Notes: a model not told the origin generated them from the letters alone. Shown: positions 31,136 to 39,973, numbered from the stretch's first letter. The stretch: DNA of 39,973 bases from Teratosphaeria epicoccoides (GCA_021401465.1 JADDMT010000201.1:1-39973), one strand, 5' to 3'. Translations and numbers: made by a program.

Positions 31136-32216
31136 CTACTCGCAATGAACATCGCCACTGTCGTGCATGTGGCACTCCTATGCGGCATTAGCATAGTACA
31201 GGAATGTCGATGCATCTCACGACTGGCGCTTACCGATGCGGCCGGTGTCATGTTCGACTCGCTCGTGGACTCTGGTTCTGACGTCGATGCCACTGCTGTG
31301 CCCGTCTCTGCTGGTGCAGTGCCTGGTGTCGCAGATGTAGCTGAGCCTGCAGAAGACGACGTACCACCTCCCTCTTCCGACTGTTCAGGCGGCGGCGGCA
31401 CTCCGGTACAACCTAGTCCAGGCACGGCTATGTCGTAAGCATACACATCCAGCGCAAAATATCTAAAGGTCGCACTGTTGCGAACAGCCGTAGCAGAGTC
31501 GTTCTTGGCAAGTGCTAACACCTCCTCGTACGTGTCCACATAGTCGCCAACAGCACCGTCACCGATCTTAGTGGTGTGGAAGAGGCGGTGCAGCAGATCA
31601 CTGGCGAAATAGCTCGCGGTTGAGCCCCCGGCTACCGTGTAACCATACATGCAGAGGCCGGCAAGCGGCCAACGCGTCGTGAAGGATAAATCGCAGATCA
31701 CGGTCTCGTCTGTCCCATTCTCACCTCGATGATGTCCATGCCCTGTCGTTGGCTATCAGCATCATAGTCGACTCGACAGGAATGAACAGATCACTTACAG
31801 TCGGGATTCGCTTTGCAGTTTCCATCGACATCATCGCAGCGGCACAGGACACCCGTCTTGTCATTGTTGAGAATCTTGTCAAACCAGCCAATGGGCTCCG
31901 CAGTTGCGGCGTCTCCGAAGTACTTGAGGAAGTAGCTCGAGCTGTTGCCATATCTCAAAATATGGTCTTTTGCGTGTTGTGACAGAAGCTTGAGCTCGTC
32001 AAAGGCTTGACGTAGTAACGCGGTCTGTGTGCTGTTGCAGGAAGTATGTATTGGATAATCCGTGACCCAGCCGTCATACCATAGTGCCGGAGTCGTAGCA
32101 GGCTGTTGCTGAAGAAGTGCCACAGCAGGTAATTGTCTGCGCTCGGCAGGTGCTGCCAAAGCCGTGAAAGTGACAGCCAAGAAAGTGACAGCCAAGAGAG
32201 AGATAGAGAGCATCAT
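31136..32216 (-). CDS. PRA1: Pra1/Asp f2-family secreted zinc-binding protein
   Basis: Three exons on the minus strand are 32216-31799, 31742-31234 and 31177-31136. The introns are both 56 bp (GTAAGT/ACAG and GTAAGC/ATAG); all phases match and the product is 322 residues. A signal peptide (MMLSISLLAVTFLAVTFTAL, then AAPA) leads into the family core: HAKDHILRYGNSSSYFLKYFG, WFDKI, DDVDGNC and RGENGTDETVICDLS. The zincin-like HRLFH motif is at 191-195, and YFALDVYAYDIAVPG follows. A Ser/Thr/Glu-rich linker (about 255-309) precedes the last exon, which encodes only ECHMHDSGDVHCE, the Cys/His zinc-binding tail of the family. Such proteins scavenge extracellular zinc as zincophores and include a known mould allergen. 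In other fungi the gene is usually divergent from a zinc transporter; here none is adjacent, and transposon DNA begins about 0.7 kb upstream. Confidence 0.93.
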
Positions 32217-32936
32217 GATTTTGGTAGATCCGGTAAAAATCGTATGTTCTCAGTGGCACAATATCGAGTTTCCGAGTGATGGATGAACATGCGAGCGCTG
32301 CCTTATATACTGCCCAGCGGCCGTCCATTGCACAAGTAAGAAGGCCGCTAGCCAAGCAAACGCTGAGAAAACCACTACGGTGGTCGCAGCATATTGGAGG
32401 CTAGGTCTTCCCAGCCCCGCCTCATGGTGGACATCGTCTAACCTGACATTGTAGACCAGATCGCGGAAGTTCCTGATCGTCCACTTTAGGAGTTGGTAGC
32501 ATTCAGTGGCAGTAGTATTCCAGCGCTTTTGACTTGATGGAATATCGGGATGTTCGCGGTCACAGCTTGAGGACTCCGTCCTGGCAGTTGACGTCGATTC
32601 AACGACTGAGAGCAAGGGTCGCAACAGTCAACCGATCATGAGATCGGTGACCTTGGTGGTTGACTGATCGTTGTCAGCGCTAGTGGTTGATCGTTGGTTG
32701 ATCGATAGGCCTTTATAGGCGTACTTGATCGATCGGTTGAGTGGTTGATGGCATTATCTAGTCTATTGTAAAGATATCTGAGTCCTAGTCGACGTCGAAG
32801 TTGATGCGTTGCTCGGCTGTGATGTACCGGTCCGTGACACACGGCGGAGGACTCTGCTGCCATCGAGGGACTGGTTGTGATGCTTCTGATGCTAAAAGAG
32901 CTGCGCTTGCGATGGACTCGAGGTTATTCTGAGGTG
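32217..32936. other. PRA1 upstream region and edge of the transposon block
   Basis: From 32217 to about 32620 no gene is recognised besides the PRA1 promoter. From 32640 to 32760 the sequence is rich in TTGATCG / GGTTGA units (for example TGGTTGATCGTTGGTTGATC near 32682). A minus-strand frame (33051-32785, containing CPVTPFRNTPQNNLES) is protein-like and ends near the LTR-like start at 32937. It may be the tail of an older element. Confidence 0.35.
32302..32310 (-). promoter_or_regulatory. TATA box of the PRA1-like gene
   Basis: On the minus strand the sequence reads GTATATAAGG (32310-32301), about 90 bp upstream of the start codon. That is a typical spacing for a strongly regulated fungal promoter. 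Confidence 0.65.
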
Positions 32937-32973
32937 TGTTACGGAACGGTGTTACGGGACACCGCCGCAACAG

Positions 32974-33116
32974 TGAGTCATACGATGTGACTCTGTTTCG
33001 GAAAGCTTCCGCAGGGCCAAGACAGAGAACACGACTGTGAGTCATCGACATGACTATGAGTCATACGATGTGTCTCTGTTTTAGGAGCTTAAACAAGAGC
33101 TAAGACAGAGAACAGG
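32974..33116. repeat. Two 60-bp direct repeats
   Basis: The segments 32974-33033 and 33057-33116 both read TGAGTCATACGATGTG, then CTCTGTTT, and end with AAGACAGAGAACA, aligned without gaps. The centre of the second copy is AT-shifted relative to the first (CGGAAAGCTTCC versus TAGGAGCTTAAA). They lie at the start of the AT-rich block, just after TGTTACGGAACGG (32937), which looks like the first bases of an LTR. Confidence 0.75.
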
Positions 33117-33135
33117 GCTTAGTAATAGAGACTAT

Positions 33136-33163
33136 CTCTGTTAGAGTATAGTTTCTAACAGAG
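33136..33163. repeat. 10-bp inverted repeat
   Basis: CTCTGTTAGA (33136-33145) and TCTAACAGAG (33154-33163) form a perfect stem around an 8-base loop. It lies inside the presumed LTR of the plus-strand element. Confidence 0.75.
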
Positions 33164-33865
33164 TAGAATAAAGACATGCTTTATTACACTATAATGTCTC
33201 CTATTTATTCAGGAATACTAAGATACCCTTATAGGATTAATGCGTTTAACTTATGTTACCTAGTTACTAATTAGAATTACCTTTATACTAACCTTTATTA
33301 TCTTAGCTCCTACTTGTATTAGTACTCTCTAAAGAAGCCTTAGCTTACATGTAATAGGAAGTTACCTAACTACCTGTTACAAGTAACTGTAACACTTTAA
33401 ATGCCCTTAGGATAAGTGCCTTATTACAAGTCAGAAGGGGAACTCCTGCCCCTAGTAAGACAAGTAGTACTTAACATACTACTAGTACTAGTAACATACT
33501 AGGAACCTATACTAGAAACGACTCTCTTAAGATTAGAAAGCTAGACTTCTACTATAGCGACTAGGACAAGTTTGACACCTAGGTTAACTAGATAGACATG
33601 TACTTTATGTTTAACTAGGTTTAGGATAACTTAAAGAGAGTCTTTATAATGAAATTTATGTAAGGAAAAGCTTAGCATTAGGTTAAACTATTTCTTAGGA
33701 CCTATCTAGATAGTAACAGAACTAACAACTTAAACGGAGTTTTTGTAAGCTATAAACACCTTAAGCATGTAATGAAGAAAGTCTTTAGATCTTTAAACGA
33801 GGTATTACAGAATAGTGTTATAGAACATAGCTATAATAGAGGAGTTATGCGATACCCTCTAAGCT

Positions 33866-33959
33866 AGGAACTAGATCCTCTTATTCTTCTAGTCGAGATA
33901 GGGGTTAGCGTTTCTTAGCCATAGCAACCCTAGTACTACATCCGAGCCTAGTGACTCTA
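33866..33959 (-). mobile_element. Fragment of chromovirus pol (protease/RT linker)
   Basis: This stretch matches 39669-39752 of the better copy almost base for base (GGAACTAGATCCTCTTATTCTTC, AGGGGTTAGCG, TACATCCGAGCC). It is broken off exactly at the first base of an LTR (33960). It is therefore the visible flank of an older family member into which the next copy inserted. Confidence 0.7.
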
Positions 33960-34400
33960 TGTCATAAGGGTAGGTGCCGATAGTAGCAAGGTAATTAGGT
34001 ATTAGACTCGTAGAGCTATAAAGAATATCGACAATAGTAATTATCCTTGTAACTAACTATCCCCTAGGGAAAGGGAATTGAATTAAGCACGAAGCTCCTA
34101 ACTGCCTGTCCTGAAGCCATTCCTATACACTAGAGAGATAGGGTAGTTCTGTTAGATCTATTAACAGACCTAATAGATCTATGTCTGTAGATCTGTAGAC
34201 TAACCCTACAGATCTAAGAGTCTATTATCCTGTAACAGATCCTTTCTCTCCTATAGGCCTGTAGATCTGTAGACTAACCCTATAGATCCGGGGATCTGTC
34301 CTTACGTGACAGATCCTTTCTCCTATGACTATGCTTATGACTTATAGTCCTTAGGACCCTCACGATCCTGTGACTTATAGCACTCCTAACACTTATGACA
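33960..34400 (-). repeat. LTR of chromovirus copy B (3' LTR in element orientation)
   Basis: This 441-bp unit begins TGTCATAAGGG and ends ACTTATGACA, so its termini form the inverted repeat TGTCAT...ATGACA. The adjoining CTATCCCCCTCTT (34401-34413) is, on the minus strand, the purine tract AAGAGGGGGATAG directly before the LTR. This shows a minus-oriented element. It lacks about 50 bp relative to the LTR at 35389. Confidence 0.88.
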
Positions 34401-35388
34401 CTATCCCCCTCTTAGCCTAGCTCGTCCCTAAGCTACCTTATTAGTGCGGGGTTTCTCTTGTCATTTCCTTTTGTGCTATGATGTCTTCTCTTTCTACATT
34501 ACTGCCTTGTGTCATCCTAGACACTAAGGCCCCTTTAACGTAGAAACGCAAATGCCGCGCGAATCGAATCTATCGTTAGGGCTAGGATAGCATGAAGTCC
34601 TATACTTAGTGTCAAGAGTTAAAGCTTGTTTGTCAGGTACACATTTCCTTAGGGAAATGTTCGTAATGTCACTTTAGTAACTGTCGAAGTTACGACGCGA
34701 AGGTAACAGAGGTCGAATAGAAGAAGTTAGGTAATTAGTAGAAAAGACTAATTGCTAATCTTGATCATGCGAAGGCGGTCCTAGCTAAGGCTTCGTAGAA
34801 GATAATAGAGGCGCATGCAAAGGAGATGCATCTTCGAAAATAGTTAGACGTAGTCGACTAAGAGGTCGAGGATAGTCGCGCTCTTAAGGAGCAGGAGATT
34901 AGGGAGGATGAGGCTAAAGAACAGGCTCTCTTGCAGGCTAGGTTCCTTCTTGACCTAGATCCTTTAGCGGGTCTCGCTCTTAGTCCTACGACATAGAGCG
35001 TAATAGAGGGTTTTGCTAACGCCTCGTATTAGGGTTTCCTATATGGCGTGGTAGCCGAGCCGATCGACGGCGTCCTGCAGGAGTCTAGTCATGGCTTATA
35101 ATCTTCTTCCTAGGTTCGTTCCTTTCTCGAAACTTCGTATCTTTTGCTAACAGTTTCGCAGATGTTCTAGGGGTTCCTAGGTGTTCTCGGTACTCCTATA
35201 TCCTTCCCATTTTACTAAGTACTCTCGCTATCTGTCCTGCTAGTAAGTGTTAACAATCTTCTCGACAGAGTACTTAGGTTCTTCTACTTTAGGGTTAAGT
35301 AGTAAGGGTTCCGTTTGTAGTGTAGCGTCCGGCGCTGCTTGTTCTAGCAGAGAGACATAGAACACAGGGTGTACTCTCATCTGCTTAG
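34401..35388 (-). mobile_element. Truncated internal part of chromovirus copy B
   Basis: This stretch is homologous to 35879-36850 of copy A without large gaps but is more AT-rich. It covers the polypurine tract, the antisense accessory frame (34481-35032) and the chromodomain end of pol. It stops inside pol at CTCATCTGCTTAG, exactly where the next LTR starts. The remainder of copy B is expected beyond the right end of the window. Confidence 0.85.
34481..35032 (+). pseudogene. Antisense accessory frame of copy B (heavily mutated)
   Basis: It has the same ATG, the same 552-base length and the same terminal TAG as the copy A frame, with no net insertion or deletion. It carries more than ten premature stops. 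Differences from copy A are nearly all C-to-T or G-to-A. Confidence 0.75.
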
Positions 35389-35878
35389 TGTCATAAGGGT
35401 AGGTGCCGATAGCAGGAAGGTGACCAGGTGTTAGACTCGGGAGCTGTGAAGAATATCGACAATGGCAGTTGACCTTGTAACTGACTCTCCTCTAAGCAAG
35501 AGAGGATTGAATTGAGATTAAGCACGAAGCTCCTAACTGCCTGTCCTAAAGCTATCCCTATATACTAGAGAGCGACAGAGCAGCTCTGTTAGATCTGTCG
35601 ACAGACCCGACAGATCCGTGTCTGTAGATCTGTGGACTAACCCTACAGATCTAAGGGTCTGTCATCACGTGACAGATCCCTTCTTCCTTGCAAGCCCATG
35701 GATCTGTAGACTAACCCTACAGATCCGGGGATCTGTCCTCACGTGACAGATCCTTTCTTCTATGACTATGCCTATGACTCATAGTACTCCCATGACGGTA
35801 CTATGACTCATAGCACTTAGGACCTACATGATCCTGTATCCTATAGTACTCCGGACAGTACTCCTGACACTCATGACA
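35389..35878 (-). repeat. LTR of chromovirus copy A (3' LTR in element orientation)
   Basis: The unit is 490 bp, from TGTCATAAGGG to CTCATGACA, with TGTCAT/ATGACA termini. On the minus strand the purine tract AAGAGGGGGATAG (35891-35879) abuts it. Inside are two similar modules of 52-53 bp (35627-35679 and 35701-35752). Each reads GATCTGT, GACTAACCCTACAGATC and TCACGTGACAGATCC. They are candidate promoter repeats in U3, each with a CACGTG palindrome. Confidence 0.9.
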
Positions 35879-35957
35879 CTATCCCCCTCTTAGTCTAGCT
35901 CGTCCCTAAGCTACCTCATTAGTACGGGGTTTCTCTTGTTTCTTCTTTCAAACTGTG

Positions 35958-36509
35958 ATGTCTTCTCTTTCTACATCACTGCCTTGTGTCATTCTAGACA
36001 CTGACGCCCCTTCAACGCAGAAACGCAAACGCCGCGCGAATCGAATCCATCGTTAGGGCTAGGACAGCATGAAGTCCTGTACTTAGTGTCAAGAGCTAAA
36101 GCTCGTCTGTCAGGTACACATTTCCTTAGGGAAATGTTCGCAATGTCACTTTAGCAACTGTCGGAGTTGCGACGCGAAGGTGACAGAGGTCGAATGGAAG
36201 AAGTTAGGCGATCGGCGGAAAAGACTGATTGCCGATCTCGATTGTGCGAAGGTAGTCCTAGCCGAAGCTTCGCAGAAGATGCTAGAGGCGCATGCGAAGG
36301 AGATGCGTCTTCGAAAACAGTTAGACGCAGTCGACCGGGAGGTCGAAGATGGTCGCGCTCTCGAGGAGCGCGAGATTAGGGAGGAGGAGGCCGAGGAACA
36401 AGCTCTTGCGCAGGCCGGGTTTCTTCTTGACCTAGATCCTTCCGCGGGTCTCGCTCTTAGTCCTACGACATGGAGCGCAATAGAGGGTTTCGCTAACTCC
36501 TCATATTAG
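35958..36509 (+). pseudogene. Antisense accessory gene of the chromovirus: Zn2Cys6-like cysteine cluster plus coiled coil
   Basis: An ATG-started frame of 184 codons lies on the strand opposite to pol. It is interrupted only by three TAG codons (36054-36056, 36060-36062, 36084-36086), all in its first quarter. A basic stretch (QKRKRRANRIHR) is followed by Cys-x2-Cys-x6-Cys, a nine-residue gap, then Cys-x2-Cys-x4-Cys-x2-Cys (CQELKLVCQ, KCSQCHFSNCRSCD). The first part and the CSQC resemble the zinc cluster of Gal4-type regulators with a longer loop. From codon 80 a long charged helix (KKLGDRRKRLIADLDCAKVV, then heptads to about codon 150) predicts a coiled coil. The tail is LDLDPSAGLALSP. It ends 63 bp from the end of pol, tail to tail. 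The frame is intact apart from TAG codons, so an active ancestral copy very likely coded for protein. DNA binding is inference. Confidence 0.65.
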
Positions 36510-36572
36510 GGTTTCCTGGATGGCGTGATAGCCGAGCCGGTTGACGGCGTCCCGCAGGAGTCTAGTCGTGGC

Positions 36573-39500
36573 TTAGGATCTTCTTCCTAGGTTCGTTCCT
36601 TTCTCGAAACTTCGTATCTTTTGCTGACAGTTTCGCAGGTGTTCTAGGGGTTCCCAGGTGTTCTCGGTACTCCCATATCCTTCCCATTTTACTAAGTACT
36701 GTCGCTGTCCGTCCCGCTAGCGAGTGTCGATAATCCTTTCGACAGAGTACTCCGGTTCTTCTACTTCAGGGTCGAGTAGTAAGGGTTCTGATTGCAGGGC
36801 GGCGTCCGGCGCTGCTTGTTCTAGCAGAGAGACATAGAACACAGGGTGTATTCTCATCTGCTCGGGTAGCTGTAATTCAAAATTGACTGGTCCCGTCTTG
36901 GCCTTAATCCTGAATGGTCCTAGTTTTACAGCGTCTAGTTTTTTACTCGGTTTGTCCGATTTGATGTGACGGCAGAGGAGATACACCTTGTCCCCCTCCT
37001 TTAGAATTAGTCCCTCAATTCTCTTACGATTCGCGTACCGTGCCATGTTCTGCTAATAGAACTGCAGGTCGAGTCGTGCTTCTGTTTGCAGTCGGCGTAG
37101 ATGTTCTACTCGTCCGAGTGCTGCTAGGTTCGGATTACTAGCTAAGACATCTAGAATGTCTTCTATAGCTGATCTATACGCCATCTGAAATGGCGAGAGT
37201 CCTGTCGACTCTGCTGGCGTACTATTATACGCGAGCTGTGCTATTAGCAACAACTCTACCCAGTTGTTCTAGTCCCTATTAACATAGGATCGAAGGTACT
37301 GTTCTAACGTCTAATTTAGGCGTTCTGTCTGTCTATCCGTCTAAGGGTAGAAGGAAGTACTTAATCGATGTTTGACCTGGAATTGTCTCATTAGGGCTCT
37401 CTAGAAGTTAGAGGTAAACACGGATCCTCGATCCGTTACTAGGTCCTGTAGCATGCCATGTAATGCTACTACCCATTTAATGAAGACATGCGCGATATCT
37501 TCAGTCTTGAAGTCTTCGCAGTAAGGGATAAATTTCCCGAACTTGGTGAATCGATCGACTACTACCATGATCCCGTCGAAGAACTCATTAGTCGCGGGTT
37601 CTCTCGACTAAGGTAGTTTGACGATAAAATCCATAGCGAGCGATTCCCATGGCCGTTAAGGTACCTTTAGTAGTCGTAGTAGCCTATACGGTCTGTGACA
37701 GTCGTGCTTACTTCGTCAGCAAGTCACACATTAACGGACGTAGTCCTCGATTGCCTTGCTCATCCCAGGGAAGTAATATTCTTGTCGGAGAATTTGCTTC
37801 ATTTTAGACACTCCTAGGTGTCCTGCCTAAGGTACGTCATGTCGGAGGCGTAGTAGTTCCGATCGTAAAGACGTTAGCACGTATACTAATCCTTGAAACA
37901 GAAGGATTCCGTCTTCGTCTTCCTAATCCTCCTGTCCATCAATGTCGTCGCGGACAGCGAGTGCGGTTAGGTCATGGATTAGGGCGTTCTTCAGGTCGTC
38001 CTGAAACCTACTAGTCCATGTAACAGTCGTGGCCGCGAGTCGGTTGACTCCTAGCGTGCCATCGCTATTTTCCTGGAGAACAGCATGTTTCTCCCGCTTC
38101 ACGCCCTTCATGTAGTCCGTCTAGCGGCTAAGTGCATCGGCGCGTGCGTTGTCGGTCCCCTTGCGATAGACGATCTTGCAGTTAAAACTAGAGAGCTCCT
38201 CGCTCTACCGAACCTGTCGTCGGTTTAACTCTTTCGTCGTTGTGAAGTATCGCAAGTTCTCATGGTCTGTGTAGACCGTGACCTAGTGCTTAGAACCTTC
38301 TAAGTAGACCCGCCAGGCCTTGTAGGCGTCTACTATGGCTAGAAGTTCTTTGTCGTGGACGTCATATCGGAGTTCCGGTCCAGACAATTTCCTCGAGTAG
38401 TAGGCGACTAGCTGTAGTCGTCTACTCGGTCCTGGTTGACTCAAGCATGCCCCGAGTGCTACGTCGGAGGCATCTGTTTCGACTGTGATAGGCTTATCCG
38501 GGTCGAACACAAGTAAGATTAGCTGATCTGTAAATCGTCGCTTGAGTTCCTCGAAGGCATTCCGTTAGGCGTCGTCCCATACGAATGGTGTATCCTTCGT
38601 CGTAAGAGTCGTAAGTAGTGCCGTGATCTTCGAATAGTTTGCTACAAATCTCCTGTAGAAGTTGGCGAATCCAAGGAAGGACTGTACTTCCTTAACATTA
38701 GTCGGCGTAGGCTACTCTTTTACGACCTAGACTTTCTTAGTGTCCATCTTGATTCCATTCTATGCTACTACGTAGCTAAGGAATTGTACTTCCTGCTTAT
38801 GAAACTCGCTCTTCTGCGGCTTGACCTTTAGTCGGTAGTCCTGGAGTTTCTGAAGTACCTTGCGTACGTGAGTCCTATGTTCTTCGATCGTCCGGGAATA
38901 GACGAGGATGTCGTCTAGGTATATAACTACAAAGACGTCGAGGTACTCTCGTAGCACATTGTTGATAAATGCCTGCTATGTAGCCAGGGCGTTTGTCAAC
39001 CTAAATAGCATGACTATGTACTCGTAGTGCCCGAACCTAGTTCGGAACGCGGTCTTCTATTCTTCGCCTTCCTTAATTCGAATTCGATTATACGCTCCGG
39101 GTATGTCGAACTTCGAGAACCACATTGCTCCTTGTAGGCGGTCCTGCAATTCCGAGAGCAAAGGAAGCGGATAACTATTCTTTATCGTGATGTCGTTTAA
39201 TCCACGATAATCTACGCAGAGTCGCTAGTTATCTTCCCCCTTAGGCACAAACAGGATCGGATATCCGGCCGGGGACTGCGACTCGCGAATGAAGCCTTTC
39301 CGGAGGTTGTCTTCTAGGTATTTCCGGAGAATCTCTAGTTTCGCTACTAATAACGGGCGAACTGATTGCTTCGTCGGTATCTTGCTAGGGAGTAAGGGTA
39401 TCCCGTGGTCCTACTCCTGGTGTTCTGGCAGAGCTTCTTAGTCGGGTTCTTCCTCGAAAAGAGTAGCGAACTCTTTGTACTCATCGGGAACTATAAATTC

Positions 39501-39973
39501 GACCCTGACTTCTGATTGCGTTGCTTTGACCCATAGGACGTGCACTTCCTGTTCGGGATCCTTGATGGCGGCTACTATCTCGCTTGAAGTCATAGCACAT
39601 ATTTCGATCTTGCCTAGTGCGTCGTGCACTATAGGTAGAGGTATCGATCTTAAGAGTTCTGGGAACTAGATCCTCTCATTCTTCTAGTCGATATAGGGGT
39701 TAGCGTTCCTTAGCCATGGCAACCCTAGTACTACATCCGAGCCTGGCGACTCCGTGATGTCGAACTAGAGCATCTCTTGGTAGCGTCCCATCCGCAGAGG
39801 CATCATCTCGGTCTCCTCGTCAACTATTCCTTGGTTGTACGTGACTGGCTTTCTATCGATCGCTTGTAGCGAGAAAGCATTCGTTTTCGCCTGTAGCTTT
39901 ATCCTAGCTGTCCTGGCGAACTTGGGCGTCATGAAGATTCCAGTACATCCTGAATCTATTAAGGCCCTAGCTA
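36573..39973 (-). pseudogene. Chromovirus pol polyprotein (PR-RT-RH-IN-chromodomain), interrupted by stops
   Basis: Visible motifs: protease DSG (39955 region); RT catalytic VVIYLDDILVYSR (about 38930-38890) and QSFLGFANFYRRF (about 38690-38650); RNase H VETDASDVALGACLSQPG (38490-38435) and KELLAIV. Integrase shows an HHCC-type segment (GHLGVSKMK, near 37820), MDFIVKLP, VTDRGSVFTS and a QTERLN block giving the D,D,E triad, then AYNSTPAESTGLSPFQMAY. Next is the GPF-like KLGPFRIKAKTGP segment, and last the chromodomain YLVKWEGYGSTENTWEP (36680-36630). The chromodomain places it among chromoviruses, whose integrase is guided to marked chromatin. One long frame is kept through most of the sequence; the breaks are stop codons rather than indels. 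Confidence 0.92.

Larger units (their letters stand above)
32937..33850 (+). mobile_element. RIP-degraded LTR retrotransposon relic with gag on the plus strand
   Basis: The sequence is extremely AT-rich and has no open frame of length. In the frame through 33550-33840, ignoring stop codons, a Ty3/gypsy-type Gag capsid pattern is readable: DKFDT-stop-VN, IDMYFMFN, DNLKRVFIMKFM, GKA-stop-H-stop-VKLFLRTYLD, GVFVSYKHLKHVMKKVF and SLNEVL. The many stops are almost all TAG or TAA at places where Gln or Trp is expected. That is what C-to-T changes at CpA produce. Its orientation is opposite to the elements that follow. It ends abruptly near 33850-33865, where a minus-strand pol scrap begins. Confidence 0.65.
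35879..39973 (-). mobile_element. Ty3/gypsy chromovirus copy A, internal region (5' part outside window)
   Basis: On the minus strand the Pol domains follow in order: aspartic protease (ALIDSGCTGIFM near 39965), the linker with NPYID, reverse transcriptase, RNase H, integrase, and a C-terminal chromodomain ending at TAA 36573-36575. No gag, primer-binding site or 5' LTR is in the window. Premature stops are mostly TAG at Gln/Trp positions, with at least one TAA at a Gln position near 38564. The open stretches between stops are up to about 110 codons, so this copy is damaged but much better preserved than copy B. Confidence 0.92.

Noticed and set aside
35958..39973. Reassigned TAG codon (readthrough) to explain TAG-only interruptions in the chromovirus
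   Set aside because: At least one TAA occurs at a Gln position in pol, copy B carries many more stops, and host genes here use TAG as a normal stop; CpA mutation explains the pattern.
1..39973. CRISPR array or bacterial-type operon
   Set aside because: Intron-containing genes and fungal families show a eukaryotic nuclear sequence; no spaced repeats of CRISPR type are present.

Overview
The window reads as nuclear DNA of a filamentous ascomycete (Pezizomycotina), most likely a dothideomycete. It has intron-containing genes with 47-95 bp GT..AG introns and branch sites of the CTAAC/CTGAC type. Fungal families are recognisable (Opi1/ccg-8, COG2, Npy1, Pmp3, Asp f2/Pra1, 2EXR/F-box-like proteins), and there is a CpA-biased, RIP-like mutated retrotransposon block. 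The class is inferred from protein style; no marker gene is present.

Layout. 0.4-1.3 kb holds a catalase relic (-). 2.1-3.8 kb is an MFS drug-type transporter (+). 4.4-6.1 kb is an Opi1/CCG-8 regulator (+), with a cluster of E-box/ICRE-like sites in its promoter. 6.9-7.4 kb is a triplicated tandem repeat carrying TA microsatellites. 8.3-8.8 kb is a reconstructed three-exon gene for a small, cysteine-rich, probably secreted protein (-). 10.0-11.0 kb is a tyrosinase relic (-). 12.0-12.8 kb is a coiled-coil protein with an internal repeat (+). 13.3-15.0 kb is a broken paralogue (-) of the intact gene at 20.1-21.8 kb (+). Between them lie a 67-residue membrane-type protein (-), the peroxisomal-type NADH pyrophosphatase NPY1 (-) and the Golgi tether subunit COG2 (+), the last two divergent over 0.37 kb. 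22.8-24.2 kb is a mitochondrial PDK/BCKDK-type kinase (-), divergent from a USP7/Ubp15 deubiquitinase (24.9-28.6 kb, +). PMP3 follows (29.3-29.7 kb, +), then a BTB/POZ relic (30.3-30.9 kb, +) and a three-exon Pra1/Asp f2-type zinc-binding secreted protein (31.1-32.2 kb, -).

From about 32.9 kb to the right end the window is a different compartment: AT-rich, full of stop codons, and made of nested LTR retrotransposons. A plus-strand gag relic and a pol scrap are followed by two LTRs of one Ty3/gypsy chromovirus family. The second LTR belongs to a copy with recognisable protease, RT, RNase H, integrase and chromodomain on the minus strand. Between the chromodomain and the LTR each copy carries an open frame on the opposite strand. 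It encodes a cysteine cluster resembling a Zn2Cys6 finger, followed by a long coiled coil. This antisense accessory gene is the most intriguing element of the window.

The intact genes are mostly unrelated housekeeping functions (lipid regulation, NAD(H) turnover, Golgi traffic, ubiquitin, mitochondrial metabolism). A striking number of non-essential or secreted-type genes (catalase, tyrosinase, BTB, 2EXR-like paralogue) are decayed. Some carry TAG codons where Trp or Gln is expected, as in the transposons.
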